Shown: positions 22,546-31,972 of the stretch, piece by piece | Numbering within the stretch: position 1 is the stretch's first letter | How the letters are laid out: every line of letters begins with the position of its first letter | Assembly (NCBI GenBank): GCA_029027265.1 | Contig: CP093061.1 | Location: forward strand, 124,001-188,000 | Length of the DNA stretch: 64,000 nt | DNA from: Sulfurospirillum_A sp029027265 | GTDB taxonomy: Bacteria; Campylobacterota; Campylobacteria; Campylobacterales; Sulfurospirillaceae | Reading direction: 5' to 3' | Position numbers and translations under genes: made by a program | The notes under the pieces: generated by a model | The model's input: the letters and a program-made list of their open reading frames with translations, nothing else | The model's database searches: none | What the model was told of the DNA's origin: nothing

Positions 22546-23943
22546 TTAATTGCTGCTAGAAACCTCATATCCAAAGATAATCTCTTTTTTCTCATTATTT
22601 TTTAGTTTGAAATTCCAAATAGTTTTTCCTTTTGCACCTTGAGAATCAAATTTTGGTTGTGCTAGAGTTTTGACTACTATATCACCATTTTTTGATACAG
22701 GAACTCTCTCTATAAATTCAATGTCTGTTGAATATGGTTTTTTATTTGTAATTGTATATTTCCAGTTTTGAGTTGAGATTCTTTTATCTCCAAAAAATGT
22801 TTTTTCATTTAGTGTTTTGATAAGTTCTTTTTTTATCTGAATATGCTCATCTTCACCAAAGTATAGTTTTGTAGCTATATTTTTTTGAATTTTCTCCATA
22901 TATTTAGTTGCAATAGGATTTTGATTTAAAAAGTAGTTCGCATGAGCCTCACTATAATCTTTTTTTGTTTTTATAGTAGCCTCGGTATAGGCTTTGTTTG
23001 AACCATAAGCATCTATGATAGTTTTAAAATCTGCATTAACTATTTCATTGTCTACATGTAGAAGGTTTTTTTCATCTGTTTTTAGATTTACTCCTTTGAT
23101 TTTGTAGAGTGATTTTGTGGCTAATTCTTGGTATTGTACTGGCATATAGGGATCAGAATTTTCTATACTATCTATTGCCATTGTCATTGCCATTGCTTCT
23201 TTTGCATAGATTACTTTTCTTTTTTGACCTAAGTATTCAGGGTAAAACTGTTGAGGTGCCACATTTTGATTATATCTGTATGAGTAGATATTCAGGTCTG
23301 CGTTTTTATAATCTTCCGCACCTCTATAAAAGAGAGTTGCTTTTTTCTCTATGGTTACTGATTTATTATGTATATTAGCACTTATATTATAAAAAGGAGT
23401 GTATTTAATGCTATTTAGTGGGTATGCAATTTTTATTTTTTTACTATTTTCTTTACATGTAAAGTTAACTATTAACTCTCTATTCGTCTGCTTTATATTT
23501 TTATTTATTTTTTTTAAATCTTGGAGTAACTGTTCTATTTTTAACATATTTTTAGTGAGACCTTCTACTAAAAAGCCTGTTATATTCTCTATTTTTGATT
23601 TGTCTTGAACATCTTTTAGTGAGAGAGTTCGCAGAAGCTCATTTTTTGCTTGCAGAGCATTTATTTTGTAAGCAAGTTCATTTTTCCTTTTCGTAAGCTC
23701 TTTTGTATCTAGTTTCTTTATGGAGTTGTGTTCAATACTACAACTTTTATCAATAGTAAGCCGGATATGCTCAAGAAATATATTTTGAGGTATTTTTATT
23801 GTTATTTCTCCAGTTTGGTTTAACGCATAAGTTTTGTTTAAAAATGCTTTGTCTGAATAGATATCAAGGTTTACATGTAAGGGTTTAGTTGTCGCAAAAA
23901 GCCCTACAGTTACAGTTAGAATCAAGAGTGAAATTTTTTTCAT
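22546..23943 (-). CDS. DUF4139-family exported protein
   Basis: The 465-aa protein starts at the ATG with AAGGATACTT before it; a longer frame from 23979 would put 12 residues ahead of a perfect signal peptide. MKKISLLILTVTVGLFATTK is the signal. A coiled-coil region at about residues 70-160 and a beta-rich DUF4139 domain (from about residue 190, with a YRGAEDY segment and an end WNFKLKNNEKKEIIFGYEV) follow. Proteins of this type are periplasmic or surface-associated and of unknown function. Three TACATGTA sites show it is resident DNA between mobile elements. Confidence 0.75.
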   Translation of the reverse strand: MKKISLLILTVTVGLFATTKPLHVNLDIYSDKAFLNKTYALNQTGEITIKIPQNIFLEHIRLTIDKSCSIEHNSIKKLDTKELTKRKNELAYKINALQAKNELLRTLSLKDVQDKSKIENITGFLVEGLTKNMLKIEQLLQDLKKINKNIKQTNRELIVNFTCKENSKKIKIAYPLNSIKYTPFYNISANIHNKSVTIEKKATLFYRGAEDYKNADLNIYSYRYNQNVAPQQFYPEYLGQKRKVIYAKEAMAMTMAIDSIENSDPYMPVQYQELATKSLYKIKGVNLKTDEKNLLHVDNEIVNADFKTIIDAYGSNKAYTEATIKTKKDYSEAHANYFLNQNPIATKYMEKIQKNIATKLYFGEDEHIQIKKELIKTLNEKTFFGDKRISTQNWKYTITNKKPYSTDIEFIERVPVSKNGDIVVKTLAQPKFDSQGAKGKTIWNFKLKNNEKKEIIFGYEVSSSN

Positions 23944-24029
23944 AAGTATCCTTATTAATGTGATTGTGTATTTTACCATATTATAGTAAATAGATTTTAA
24001 GGAAAATTATTTTATATTACTAACTGACC

Positions 24030-24811
24030 TTACGCACCCTTCAAAAGTTGTAATTCTGAATAAGCCACCTGATTAGCTCTGATTAACAGTTTTGTTCTAA
24101 TGGCAAAGTGGTTCATTTTATGTTTAATTTTCAAACATTCAAGCTTAAAAAAAGACAGCACTGATAAAAAGATATGATTACTTTGTGTTCGAATGGTCTT
24201 TGTTAGTGATTTTGCTAAATCAATATTATGTTTAAGTGATTTATGAAACTCTTCAACTTTCACCCTCAAGGGGTACCCAGCCATCATTTTTCATAGATTG
24301 TTGAGATAGTGTCGCCATCAAGTGTGATATCACTACATATCAAATTTAAAATACCTATACTTCCATCTTTGTTTGTAAAGACTCGGCGCACTATAATGAC
24401 TTCTTTATCATAGCCCTTTAGATAGCCTCGTACTGATTGCTTATCTGATAATTCCAGTTCATCTACCCTTGTGAACTTACCTGCATATTTATTCTCTAAA
24501 CTTTTTGAAAAAAGACGATTACTTTTGAGTGCAGTAATAAACTCTTTTTTTTGTTTGGCTATAAATTCAAAGTTTTCTTTTGCTCCAAACCAAGGACATA
24601 GTGAAATTTTAGTTGATTGTTAATAGCCACTTGAATCATATCTCTCATCAATTGATTTTTTGTAACTTCTGATGAACGTTTTACTTCTCTTGTTTTAATG
24701 TCACTAAACTGGATAGGTTTTTCTACGGTTTCAAAAGCTACTGGAATTGATACTTCATTACTGTAGTACAAAGCATTGAGCATATTGATACCTCGAACAG
24801 ATTTACCTACT
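24030..24811 (-). pseudogene. IS701/IS4-like transposase, C-terminal part
   Basis: This is the fragment downstream of the IS5 insertion: GKSVRGINMLNALYYSNEVS to the C-terminal VEEFHKSLKHNIDLAKSL segment, with the catalytic Glu expected in VEEFHK. It is broken into several frames (open pieces at 24559-24783 and 24030-24287), so it is inactive even without the insertion. Confidence 0.7.
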
Positions 24812-24856
24812 AGACATCTTTCAAAAGTAAGAATGAAAATTGCTTAGTAAAGAATA

Positions 24857-25293
24857 TTAGTAAATATAAAAAAATAGAGAATAAGAAACCAGAGCAATTT
24901 AAACGATTGACAGGTGTAAAAAAAGAGACCTTTGAATTGATGGTTAAACTTTTAAAAGATTTCGAAGAGAAAAGAAAGAAGATATCAGGTCGTCCCCTAA
25001 AATTAATCTATGCAGATCAGATTTTAATGATGCTTGAATATTTAAGAGAATATCGTACATATTATCATATAAGTGTAGATTACAGTATCAGTGAATCAAG
25101 CTGTTATAAAATGATAAAAAGAGCAGAAGATATATTGATAAACTCAAAAGTTTTTTCACTTCCAACAAAGAATAGATTGATGAATGATATGGAGATTGAA
25201 GTTATCTTGGTTGATGCAACTGAATCACCTATTCAACGTCCAAAAAAAAGCAACAGAGATACTATTCAGGGAAAAAGAAACGACATACACTAA
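24857..25293 (+). pseudogene. IS5-family transposase, first frame (copy 2, start codon lost)
   Basis: The coding sequence matches the first frame of copy 1, but the initial ATG reads ATT. The next possible start is TTG at 24907, which would remove 17 residues. The A8 slippery run near 25242-25249 is intact, as is the downstream frame. Confidence 0.75.
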
Positions 25294-25373
25294 AAACACA
25301 ACTAGTTGTTGATGCAAAAGAGTTAACCATTTTAGCAACTACGTGTTCAGAAGGGAAACTACATGATTTTAAG

Positions 25374-25694
25374 TTGTATAAAAAAAGTAAATTACCACTA
25401 AATCCAAATATACAAGTTAATGTTGATACCGGATATTTGGGAATAAAAAAGATACACAATAATACCCTTATTCCAAAGAAAAAAAGTAAGTTAAAACCAT
25501 TAAGTCATGAAGATAAAAAAGATAATAAAATATTTGCATCAAAACGTATATTTGTAGAACATGTTATAGGTGTACTAAAACGATTTCGTATCATCTCAGA
25601 AACCTATCGTAATAGAAGAAAAAGATTTGGCTTACGGTTTAACTTAATTGCTGGTATTTATAATTTTGAGTTGAAATTGAAAGATATTAAGTGA
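25374..25694 (+). CDS. IS5-family transposase, second frame (copy 2)
   Basis: Identical in protein sequence to the second frame of copy 1, with VDTGYLGI and FVEHVIGVLK catalytic segments and the FGLRFNLIAGIYN end. It would be translated only after a -1 shift from the first frame, whose start is damaged in this copy. Confidence 0.8.
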   Translation: MYKKSKLPLNPNIQVNVDTGYLGIKKIHNNTLIPKKKSKLKPLSHEDKKDNKIFASKRIFVEHVIGVLKRFRIISETYRNRRKRFGLRFNLIAGIYNFELKLKDIK

Positions 25695-25711
25695 CTTTTG
25701 AAAGAAGTCTA

Positions 25712-26000
25712 CTGTATGATCAAAGTGCCAGCACATGATATCACTCTCATCTGTCCACTTTTTCTCTTGAATTGTATCATCAAAGATAAGACATGCTTCT
25801 TCACTCTGTATCTCTCTTACTGTTCTTTTAACTTGTCTCCATAAATCTTTTGAAGTAAATTCATTTTTTGATAAGAACCGTGTTATCTAATCATGACTTA
25901 CTGAACCATTTGTCATTGATGACAACCCTGTTGCTGTAGCGTAACCACTACCGCTTATTAAATAATCTGTATAGAGTTCTATGTGATTTATTTTCATGCA
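25712..26000 (-). pseudogene. IS701/IS4-like transposase, N-terminal part
   Basis: Translation from the minus-strand ATG near 25996 gives MKINHIELYTDYLISGSGYA, then SSMTNGSVSHD, a stop, and TRFLSKNEFTSKDLWRQVK through FDDTIQEKKWTDESDIM and WHFDH at the IS5 junction. The early stop and the insertion make it inactive. Confidence 0.7.
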
Positions 26001-26074
26001 ACTTTTAAAGCAACTTTGATTCCTTGTGCGTAAGGTCAGGTACTTATAATTTAATCTTTTTATAAAGGTAAACT

Positions 26075-26140
26075 ATGGATTCTAAAGAATTGGAACTTTT
26101 ATGTCTACATGTAAGAGTTAATGAAAAAATTGGGGTCTAA
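26075..26140 (+). CDS. Possible 21-aa peptide or gene remnant
   Basis: A short ATG-to-TAA frame is preceded by AAAGG at good spacing and contains one TACATGTA site. It may be the truncated start of a gene lost when the neighbouring insertion sequence arrived. Nothing else is recognised in the 220 bases between that element and pyrG, apart from the pyrG promoter. Confidence 0.2.
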   Translation: MDSKELELLCLHVRVNEKIGV

Positions 26141-26227
26141 AAAGTGTTTGAAAGTATGATATATTTGGTAGAAATATAGGCAAATATAATTTAATTCTTA
26201 ATAACCGCTTTATTATCTAAAATGAGA

Positions 26228-26233
26228 TATAAT
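26228..26233 (+). promoter_or_regulatory. Probable -10 box of pyrG-recJ
   Basis: TATAAT, 26 bases before the pyrG ATG, preceded by AT-rich DNA without a clear -35 box. Confidence 0.45.
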
Positions 26234-26259
26234 CCTAAAAAAATACAGGATGGCAAAGA

Positions 26260-27900
26260 ATGGCGCAAAAAGAGACAAAATATATATTTGTAACAGGTGG
26301 AGTTTTAAGCTCACTTGGTAAAGGAATCGTGGCTGCTAGTTTAGCAACACTGCTAAAAGAGTCAGGCTTGAAAGTAAGTATGCTTAAAGCTGACCCTTAC
26401 ATAAACGTAGATCCAGGAACTATGAGTCCATTAGAGCATGGTGAAGTTTTTGTTACAAATGATGGAGCAGAGACTGATTTAGACTTAGGACATTATGAGA
26501 GATTTTTGAATGAAGATTTATCACAGAACAATAACTTTACAACAGGAAAAGTTTACTCTTCAGTTATTGAAAAAGAGCGTCGTGGAGATTACCTAGGAAA
26601 AACTATACAAGTTATACCTCATATTGTAAATGAAATATCAGATAGAATCAAAAAAGCTGGTGAAGGCAATGATATCTTAATTGTTGAAATTGGTGGAACT
26701 GTTGGAGATATAGAAGGTCTACCATTTTTAGAAGCTATTCGTTCGCTAAGAAGTGAAGTAGGTAAAAAAAGAGCAATGTATGTTCACTTGACGCTCATTC
26801 CTTTTATTAAAGTAGCTGGTGAACTTAAGACTAAACCAACACAACACTCAGTTCAAGAGCTTAGAAGAATTGGTATTATTCCTGATATTCTTGTGTGTCG
26901 TTCTGAAATGCCATTACCAAAAGAGCTTAAAAACAAACTTGCACTTTCTTGTGGAGTTGAGAGAAACTGTGTGATTGAATGTGTTGATGCACCAACTATA
27001 TACCAAGTACCATTATCCCTTCAAAGAGAAAATATATTAGCACCAATTTCAGAGATTTTAGAGTTAGGTGAGTTGAATCCTAACATGGAAGAGTGGGATA
27101 TACTCGTAAAAAGAGTAATTGCTCCTACAAATGAATTAACAGTTGGTTTTGTTGGTAAGTATCTTGATTTAAAAGAGGCATATAAATCTTTAACAGAGTC
27201 TTTTATTCATGTTGGAGCTCATCTGAATGCAAAAGTAAAAATAAATTGGATTGATTCTGAAATGGTTGAAGAGAAAGGTGCTGAGGCATATTTGAGTGAT
27301 GTAGATTGTATTTTAGTTCCAGGTGGTTTTGGTCATCGTGGAATTGAAGGAAAAATAAAAGCTATCCAATTTGCTCGAATTAATAAAATTCCATTTTTAG
27401 GAATCTGTTTAGGTATGCAACTCGCTATGATAGAGTATGCAAGAAATGTTTTAAACATTGAAAATGCAACTTCTATTGAGTTTGATGAAGCGACTACAAG
27501 TCCAATCATTTATCTAATTGATAACTTCCTTGACAGTGCTGGAAACAAGCAAGTAAGAACATTTAAAAGCCCACTTGGTGGAACTATGAGACTTGGTGGT
27601 TATGAGTGTGATACAAAAGCAAACTCACTTTTGAGAGAAGTTTATGATGGTAAAAAGAAAATTGAAGAGCGTCATCGTCATAGATACGAAGCTAATCCAG
27701 TTTATAGAAAAGAGTTTGAGAAAGCTGGCATGATTGTAAGTGGAGAGTCAAATGGTCTTATTGAAGTAATTGAAATCAAAGATCACCCTTTCTTCTTGGG
27801 AGTCCAATTTCACCCTGAGTTTACGTCACGTTTAACTGATCCAAATAGAACTCTTCTTTCTTTTTGTGAAGCAGCATTAAAATCTCACCAAGATGGGTAA
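26260..27900 (+). CDS. pyrG: CTP synthase
   Basis: The 546-aa enzyme makes CTP from UTP, ATP and glutamine. The N-terminal synthase domain has GGVLSSLGKGIVAASLATLL near residues 14-33 and the EIGGTVGDIE motif. The C-terminal class I glutamine amidotransferase domain has GICLGMQ with the nucleophilic cysteine near residue 383 and a late QFHPEFTSR with the His-Glu pair. The length is standard. It overlaps recJ by 8 bases. Confidence 0.97.
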   Translation: MAQKETKYIFVTGGVLSSLGKGIVAASLATLLKESGLKVSMLKADPYINVDPGTMSPLEHGEVFVTNDGAETDLDLGHYERFLNEDLSQNNNFTTGKVYSSVIEKERRGDYLGKTIQVIPHIVNEISDRIKKAGEGNDILIVEIGGTVGDIEGLPFLEAIRSLRSEVGKKRAMYVHLTLIPFIKVAGELKTKPTQHSVQELRRIGIIPDILVCRSEMPLPKELKNKLALSCGVERNCVIECVDAPTIYQVPLSLQRENILAPISEILELGELNPNMEEWDILVKRVIAPTNELTVGFVGKYLDLKEAYKSLTESFIHVGAHLNAKVKINWIDSEMVEEKGAEAYLSDVDCILVPGGFGHRGIEGKIKAIQFARINKIPFLGICLGMQLAMIEYARNVLNIENATSIEFDEATTSPIIYLIDNFLDSAGNKQVRTFKSPLGGTMRLGGYECDTKANSLLREVYDGKKKIEERHRHRYEANPVYRKEFEKAGMIVSGESNGLIEVIEIKDHPFFLGVQFHPEFTSRLTDPNRTLLSFCEAALKSHQDG

Positions 27901-29476
27901 GTTATTAACAAAAGAAGATGTAAGGAAAATTTTATCGGATAGATTTAAAGATGATACATGTAGCTGCTTAGGCGAGATTCCTAAGCCGGGTTCTTTTAAA
28001 GATATTGATAAAGCATCTTTACGGATAATAGAGGCTATACAAATGAAACAGAAAATTGCCATTGTTGGTGATTATGATGTTGATGGCGTAGTCTCCTCGG
28101 TGATATTAAGTGAGTTTTTTGATGACTTAGATGTAAAATATTCAATCATAATTCCAAATCGTTTTACTGATGGTTATGGACTTAATCCGGACATTGTAAA
28201 AAGACTTGATGCAGATGTTATTATTACCGTAGATAATGGTATTTCAGCAGTTGAGGCTGCTGAGTTTTGCAAGAAAAATGGTATTGACCTCATCATAACA
28301 GACCATCATACAGTTCCGAGTATCATCCCTGATGCTTATGCTATCGTAAATCCAAAACAATCTGATTGTGACTTTCCAAACAGTGAGATATGTGGAGCTC
28401 AAGTTGCTTGGTATCTTGTGGCAAATCTCAAAGATAAGATGGGAATAGAGTACAACCTTGGTAAGTTTTTAGACCTTCTTTGTATTGCTATCATGGCTGA
28501 TATGATGGAACTAAAAGGCATGAACAGAGTGATGGTAAAAAAAGGCATAAAAGCTCTAAGCTGTTCTAAAAGGGTTGCTTTTGAAGCTGTTAGAGAGTAT
28601 TTCTCTAAAAACTCTTTAGAGGGAGATGATATCTCTTTTCTTATAGCCCCTCTTATAAATAGCTCTGGTCGTATGGAAGATGCTATCTACTCTTATGAAT
28701 TTTTAAAATCAAAAAACCTAGAAGATGCGATAGAAAAATTAGAATATATAGTGCACTTAAATAATACAAGAAAAGATGAAGAAAAAAACCTTTTTGAAGC
28801 CTCCTTAGAGCAGACTAGTGAAGATGAAAACATAGTCATAGTTTGGGGTGAAGATTGGCATGAAGGTGTAGTAGGTATTGTGGCTTCTCGTCTTTCAAAG
28901 AAGTTTAAAAAACCAGCCATTGTATTTTCTATTAGAGGTGGAGTAGCAAAAGGTAGTGCTAGAGGTGTTGGAGATGTAGATATACTCTCACTAATCCAGA
29001 TGCAAGAAGAGATACTTTTGGGATTTGGCGGACACAAAGGTGCTGCTGGAGTATCCATAAAAAAAGAGAATCTTAAAGAGTTTAAAACTCGTATGGTAAA
29101 AGATAGTGAAAACATAACTACACAAGAGTTAGAAGCGGGTGATGATGTATTGGGTGAACTTGACATTTCTAGTGTTGATTTTGAGCTTTTAGAGATACTT
29201 GATGAGTTTCAACCCTATGGACAGAAAAACCCAAAACCTAGTTTTTTACTAAAAAATGCTTTTATAAAAGTAGATAGAGTCATAGGCCGTGATAGAAGAC
29301 ATTTAAAACTTATACTTATAAAAGACAATCATTCTATTGAATCACTGTTTTTTAATTATGACGTTGATGTTCAACGAGGAGACACAATTGACATACTTTT
29401 TAGTGTGTCTCGTAACGAATATAGAGGATTAGTAACACCACAGTTATTAATAAAGCAAGTTTTAAGTTATAAGTAA
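27893..29476 (+). CDS. recJ: Single-stranded-DNA exonuclease RecJ
   Basis: The 527-aa 5'-3' nuclease has DHH-family motifs: GDYDVDGVVSSV near residue 58, VDNGISAVEAAEF, DHHTVP near residue 139, and the C-terminal DHHA1 motif GFGGHKGAAGVSI near residues 381-393. It degrades single strands during mismatch repair and recombination. It is slightly shorter than the E. coli enzyme but complete. Translation is coupled to pyrG. Confidence 0.95.
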   Translation: MGKLLTKEDVRKILSDRFKDDTCSCLGEIPKPGSFKDIDKASLRIIEAIQMKQKIAIVGDYDVDGVVSSVILSEFFDDLDVKYSIIIPNRFTDGYGLNPDIVKRLDADVIITVDNGISAVEAAEFCKKNGIDLIITDHHTVPSIIPDAYAIVNPKQSDCDFPNSEICGAQVAWYLVANLKDKMGIEYNLGKFLDLLCIAIMADMMELKGMNRVMVKKGIKALSCSKRVAFEAVREYFSKNSLEGDDISFLIAPLINSSGRMEDAIYSYEFLKSKNLEDAIEKLEYIVHLNNTRKDEEKNLFEASLEQTSEDENIVIVWGEDWHEGVVGIVASRLSKKFKKPAIVFSIRGGVAKGSARGVGDVDILSLIQMQEEILLGFGGHKGAAGVSIKKENLKEFKTRMVKDSENITTQELEAGDDVLGELDISSVDFELLEILDEFQPYGQKNPKPSFLLKNAFIKVDRVIGRDRRHLKLILIKDNHSIESLFFNYDVDVQRGDTIDILFSVSRNEYRGLVTPQLLIKQVLSYK

Positions 29477-29527
29477 TGATAAATATGCTAGTCTAATTAT
29501 TAGATAATCTATTTATTAGGAGAAGCT

Positions 29528-30973
29528 ATGATAGAAGAGAATGTTGATCAGCTCTGTAAGCAGCTAGATCAGGAACTAAACAAGAGGGGAATATCAAGAC
29601 GTGATGCGCTTAAACTAGCGGGCGTTGGTACTGCATCATTTCTTTTGAATCCTTCTGACGCGAGTGCGGCAACTAAAGCAATAGCATCTTCGGATGTAAA
29701 GGGTAAAATCGTTATAGTTGGAGGCGGAGCAGCGGGTTGCTCTATAGCTTCATTGCTTGTAAATAAACTTACAAATCCAGATATTACCATAATTGAGCCA
29801 AATCCGAATAGTGTTAGCTATCAGCCAGGGCAAACTTTGATTGCTGCTGGTGTTTGGCAACCAGAAGATATAGTAGGAGAGAGTAAAGACTTTTTACCTA
29901 TCGAAGCTAAGTGGGTGAAGGATTCAGTAGTAGAATTAGACCCAGATCACAATACAGTGGTAACTGCAAAAAATGGCAAAATAAAATATGACTTTTTAGT
30001 AGTAGCAACAGGACTTCAACTCAATTATGAGAAAATAGAAGGACTTAATCGTGATATTATAGGAACAAATGGTATAGGCTCAATTTACTTTGCTGGTGGT
30101 GCTGCAAAAACTTGGCCTCTTATTCAAAAATTTGTTGCTGATGCGAAGAGTGGTAAAAAAGTAGAGGGTGTATTTTCTCATCCAAACACTCCTATTAAAT
30201 GTGGGGGTGCTCCAAAGAAAATTATGTATCTAACTCATTCTCGCCTAAACGAAGCAAATGCGAGAAAAAATGCAACACTTACTTTTTATCCGAATGGTGG
30301 AAAGATGTTTGGTGTTCCTGAGTATCATGAAGCTATTGTAAAACAGTTTGAAGCTCGTGATATGAAGTGGCACTATAAGCACAACTTAGTTGCAGTAGAT
30401 CCAGGTAAAAGAGTAGCTACGTTTGATCACAAATACCTTGTAAAAGGTGAATGGGATGAGGACTTGGAAGAGTATGATATGATTCCTCAAATTAAGCAGA
30501 TTGAAGTTCCATTTGACTTCTTACATGTAACGCCTCCAATGAGTGCTCCTGATGTTGTTAAAGCTTCACCACTATCGTGGAAAAGAGGTAGTGCAAGTAA
30601 AGGCGGTTGGGTAGAACTTACCAAAGAGACACTTCAGCACACAAGATACTCGAATGTTTTTGGTCTTGGTGATGTTGCTGGTATACCTATGGGAAAAACT
30701 GGTGGATCTGTTAGAAAACAGTACGCAGTAGCAGCACAAAATCTAATAGACGTTATGGGTGGTAAAGCTCCAACTCAAAAGTATGGAGGTTATACAGTTT
30801 GTCCTTTGATTACTGACATTGGAACGGTTATGTTAGCTGAGTTTGATTGGAGTAAAAAACCTACACCATCTTTTCCTCTAGACCCAACAAAAGAGCGTTG
30901 GATATGGTGGATTTTAAAAGTTTATATGCTTAAGCCTATGTACTTTTACGGGATGTTGAAAGGTAGGGCATAA
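29528..30973 (+). CDS. sqr: Sulfide:quinone oxidoreductase with Tat signal
   Basis: The 481-aa flavoprotein should oxidise sulfide and pass electrons to quinone. An unusually long N-terminal leader has the twin-arginine signal SRRDALKLAGVGTASFLL near residues 23-40, so it acts in the periplasm. The FAD-binding GGGAAGCSIAS lies near residue 65. Candidate redox cysteines lie in TPIKCGGAPKK and YTVCPLITD, and KTGGSVRKQ is typical of SQR. The C-terminal WIWWILKVYMLKPMYFYGML should dip into the membrane. It is coupled (TAATG) to a diheme cytochrome c. A flavocytochrome-c-type dehydrogenase is the alternative, but the sequence fits SQR better. Confidence 0.85.
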   Translation: MIEENVDQLCKQLDQELNKRGISRRDALKLAGVGTASFLLNPSDASAATKAIASSDVKGKIVIVGGGAAGCSIASLLVNKLTNPDITIIEPNPNSVSYQPGQTLIAAGVWQPEDIVGESKDFLPIEAKWVKDSVVELDPDHNTVVTAKNGKIKYDFLVVATGLQLNYEKIEGLNRDIIGTNGIGSIYFAGGAAKTWPLIQKFVADAKSGKKVEGVFSHPNTPIKCGGAPKKIMYLTHSRLNEANARKNATLTFYPNGGKMFGVPEYHEAIVKQFEARDMKWHYKHNLVAVDPGKRVATFDHKYLVKGEWDEDLEEYDMIPQIKQIEVPFDFLHVTPPMSAPDVVKASPLSWKRGSASKGGWVELTKETLQHTRYSNVFGLGDVAGIPMGKTGGSVRKQYAVAAQNLIDVMGGKAPTQKYGGYTVCPLITDIGTVMLAEFDWSKKPTPSFPLDPTKERWIWWILKVYMLKPMYFYGMLKGRA

Positions 30974-31647
30974 TGAAAACTTTTATATTTAAAAAGCTTT
31001 TTTATGGAATTCTTGCACTTGGACTTTGTGTAAGTTTTTCACAAGCTAAAGAGTATAGCGTAGCTGAGATTTATGATCAGATGTGTTCAAATTGTCACGG
31101 CATGAAAGCAGAAGGAAATCCTAAGAAAAAAGGACCATCATTAAATGATATGAGTAAACATGAACTCTCTTATGAACTTTTTGATTTAGTGGCAAATGGT
31201 TCACAATCTTCAGGAAGTGACCATGAAGTGATGGAACATAATCAGAAAAAAATCATTAAAAAAGGTATGACATATCATCCTGATGATATGGCTCTGTATA
31301 TCTATAGCACTTTTGGAGTCAATAAAAAGGGTGTCAGTGGTACTCCAAGTAATGGCATGAAAGCTTATAGTGTATCTGAGATATATAAAAGAATGTGTTC
31401 AAAATGTCATGGTATGAATGCAGAGGGAAATCCTAAGAAAAAAGGTCCAGCTATCAACGATATGACTAAGAGTGAGTTAGAGATGGAACTTTATGACTTG
31501 CAATCAGATGGTTTCCAATCATCAGGATCTGGTAATGAAGTGATGACTCATAATCAAAAAAAGATTGAAGCTAAAGGTATGGATTATCATCCAGAAGATA
31601 TGGCAACATATATCTACTTTAACTTTAATGAAGATGCTAAAAAATAA
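30973..31647 (+). CDS. Periplasmic diheme cytochrome c, tandemly duplicated
   Basis: The 224-aa protein has a signal peptide (cleavage near SQA-K) and two class I cytochrome domains of about 90 residues that are clear copies of each other. Each has YSVxEIYxxMCSxCHGMxAE, then GNPKKKGP, and ends with YHPxDMAxYIY. Heme sites are CSNCH and CSKCH, with nearby methionines as possible sixth ligands. It is coupled to the sqr gene and probably accepts electrons from it or from its quinone pool partner. The duplication within one gene is conspicuous. Confidence 0.9.
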   Translation: MKTFIFKKLFYGILALGLCVSFSQAKEYSVAEIYDQMCSNCHGMKAEGNPKKKGPSLNDMSKHELSYELFDLVANGSQSSGSDHEVMEHNQKKIIKKGMTYHPDDMALYIYSTFGVNKKGVSGTPSNGMKAYSVSEIYKRMCSKCHGMNAEGNPKKKGPAINDMTKSELEMELYDLQSDGFQSSGSGNEVMTHNQKKIEAKGMDYHPEDMATYIYFNFNEDAKK

Positions 31648-31655
31648 CAGATTTT

Positions 31656-31687
31656 AAAAAGGGAAGGCTTTTGTTTTTTCCTTTTTT
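31656..31687 (+). terminator. Rho-independent terminator after the cytochrome gene
   Basis: AAAAAGGGAA and TTTTCCTTTTTT form an AT-rich stem around a 10-base loop, ending in a T run directly after the sqr-cytochrome unit. Confidence 0.6.
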
Positions 31688-31738
31688 GTTTACCATTATT
31701 TGATATTATACTATAAACTTTTATATTTAGGATACTAG

Positions 31739-31972
31739 ATGTCAAAACTTGTTAGAGAAATAACTATTTTTATAGGGTTATTTTTGTTTTTAACACTCAG
31801 TATGCACATGAAACAGTGGATTTCTCACCCTATTGATCATCTAGAGCATCTAGCTGGTAGTACATTTGGGCTTTTTCACCCACTGTATTTTACTTTTGGA
31901 ATATATGTAGCTCTTTTTATTATAAGAAAAATATTGGACTTTATTATAAGACTATTTGTTAGCAAAGGCTAA
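31739..31972 (+). CDS. Small membrane protein with two spans
   Basis: The 77-aa protein has a span at about residues 7-24, a central histidine-rich stretch (MHMKQWISHPIDHLEHLAG), and a second span at about residues 48-70. No named family is recognised. The histidines could bind metal, which is speculation. It lies alone after the sqr unit and overlaps the 3' end of pcm by 4 bases. Confidence 0.65.
   Translation: MSKLVREITIFIGLFLFLTLSMHMKQWISHPIDHLEHLAGSTFGLFHPLYFTFGIYVALFIIRKILDFIIRLFVSKG

Larger units (their letters stand above)
24812..25711 (+). mobile_element. IS5-family (IS427-like) element, copy 2
   Basis: The same element as at 20499 in the opposite orientation, with the same terminal repeats and a 3-bp target duplication ACT. 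It sits inside the IS701/IS4-like transposase gene. The first-frame start codon is ATT instead of ATG (position near 24857). Copy 2 may therefore be unable to make its transposase efficiently, although it could be mobilised in trans by copy 1. Confidence 0.9.
24024..26039 (-). mobile_element. IS701/IS4-like element split by IS5-family copy 2
   Basis: Inverted repeats CTGACCTTACGCAC at 24024 and its complement ending at 26039 bound about 1.1 kb of original element plus the 900-bp insertion. The transposase reads on the minus strand from ATG near 25996, with several stops and frame changes. Segments include SGSGYATATGLSS, a WHFDH motif, KSVRGINMLNALYYS, and near the end VEEFHKSLKHNIDLAKSLTK with TIRTQSNHIF. 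No clear target duplication is seen. Confidence 0.75.

Noticed and set aside
24030..24287. Independent small gene
   Set aside because: It is the C-terminal piece of the IS701/IS4-like transposase, bounded by its terminal repeat.
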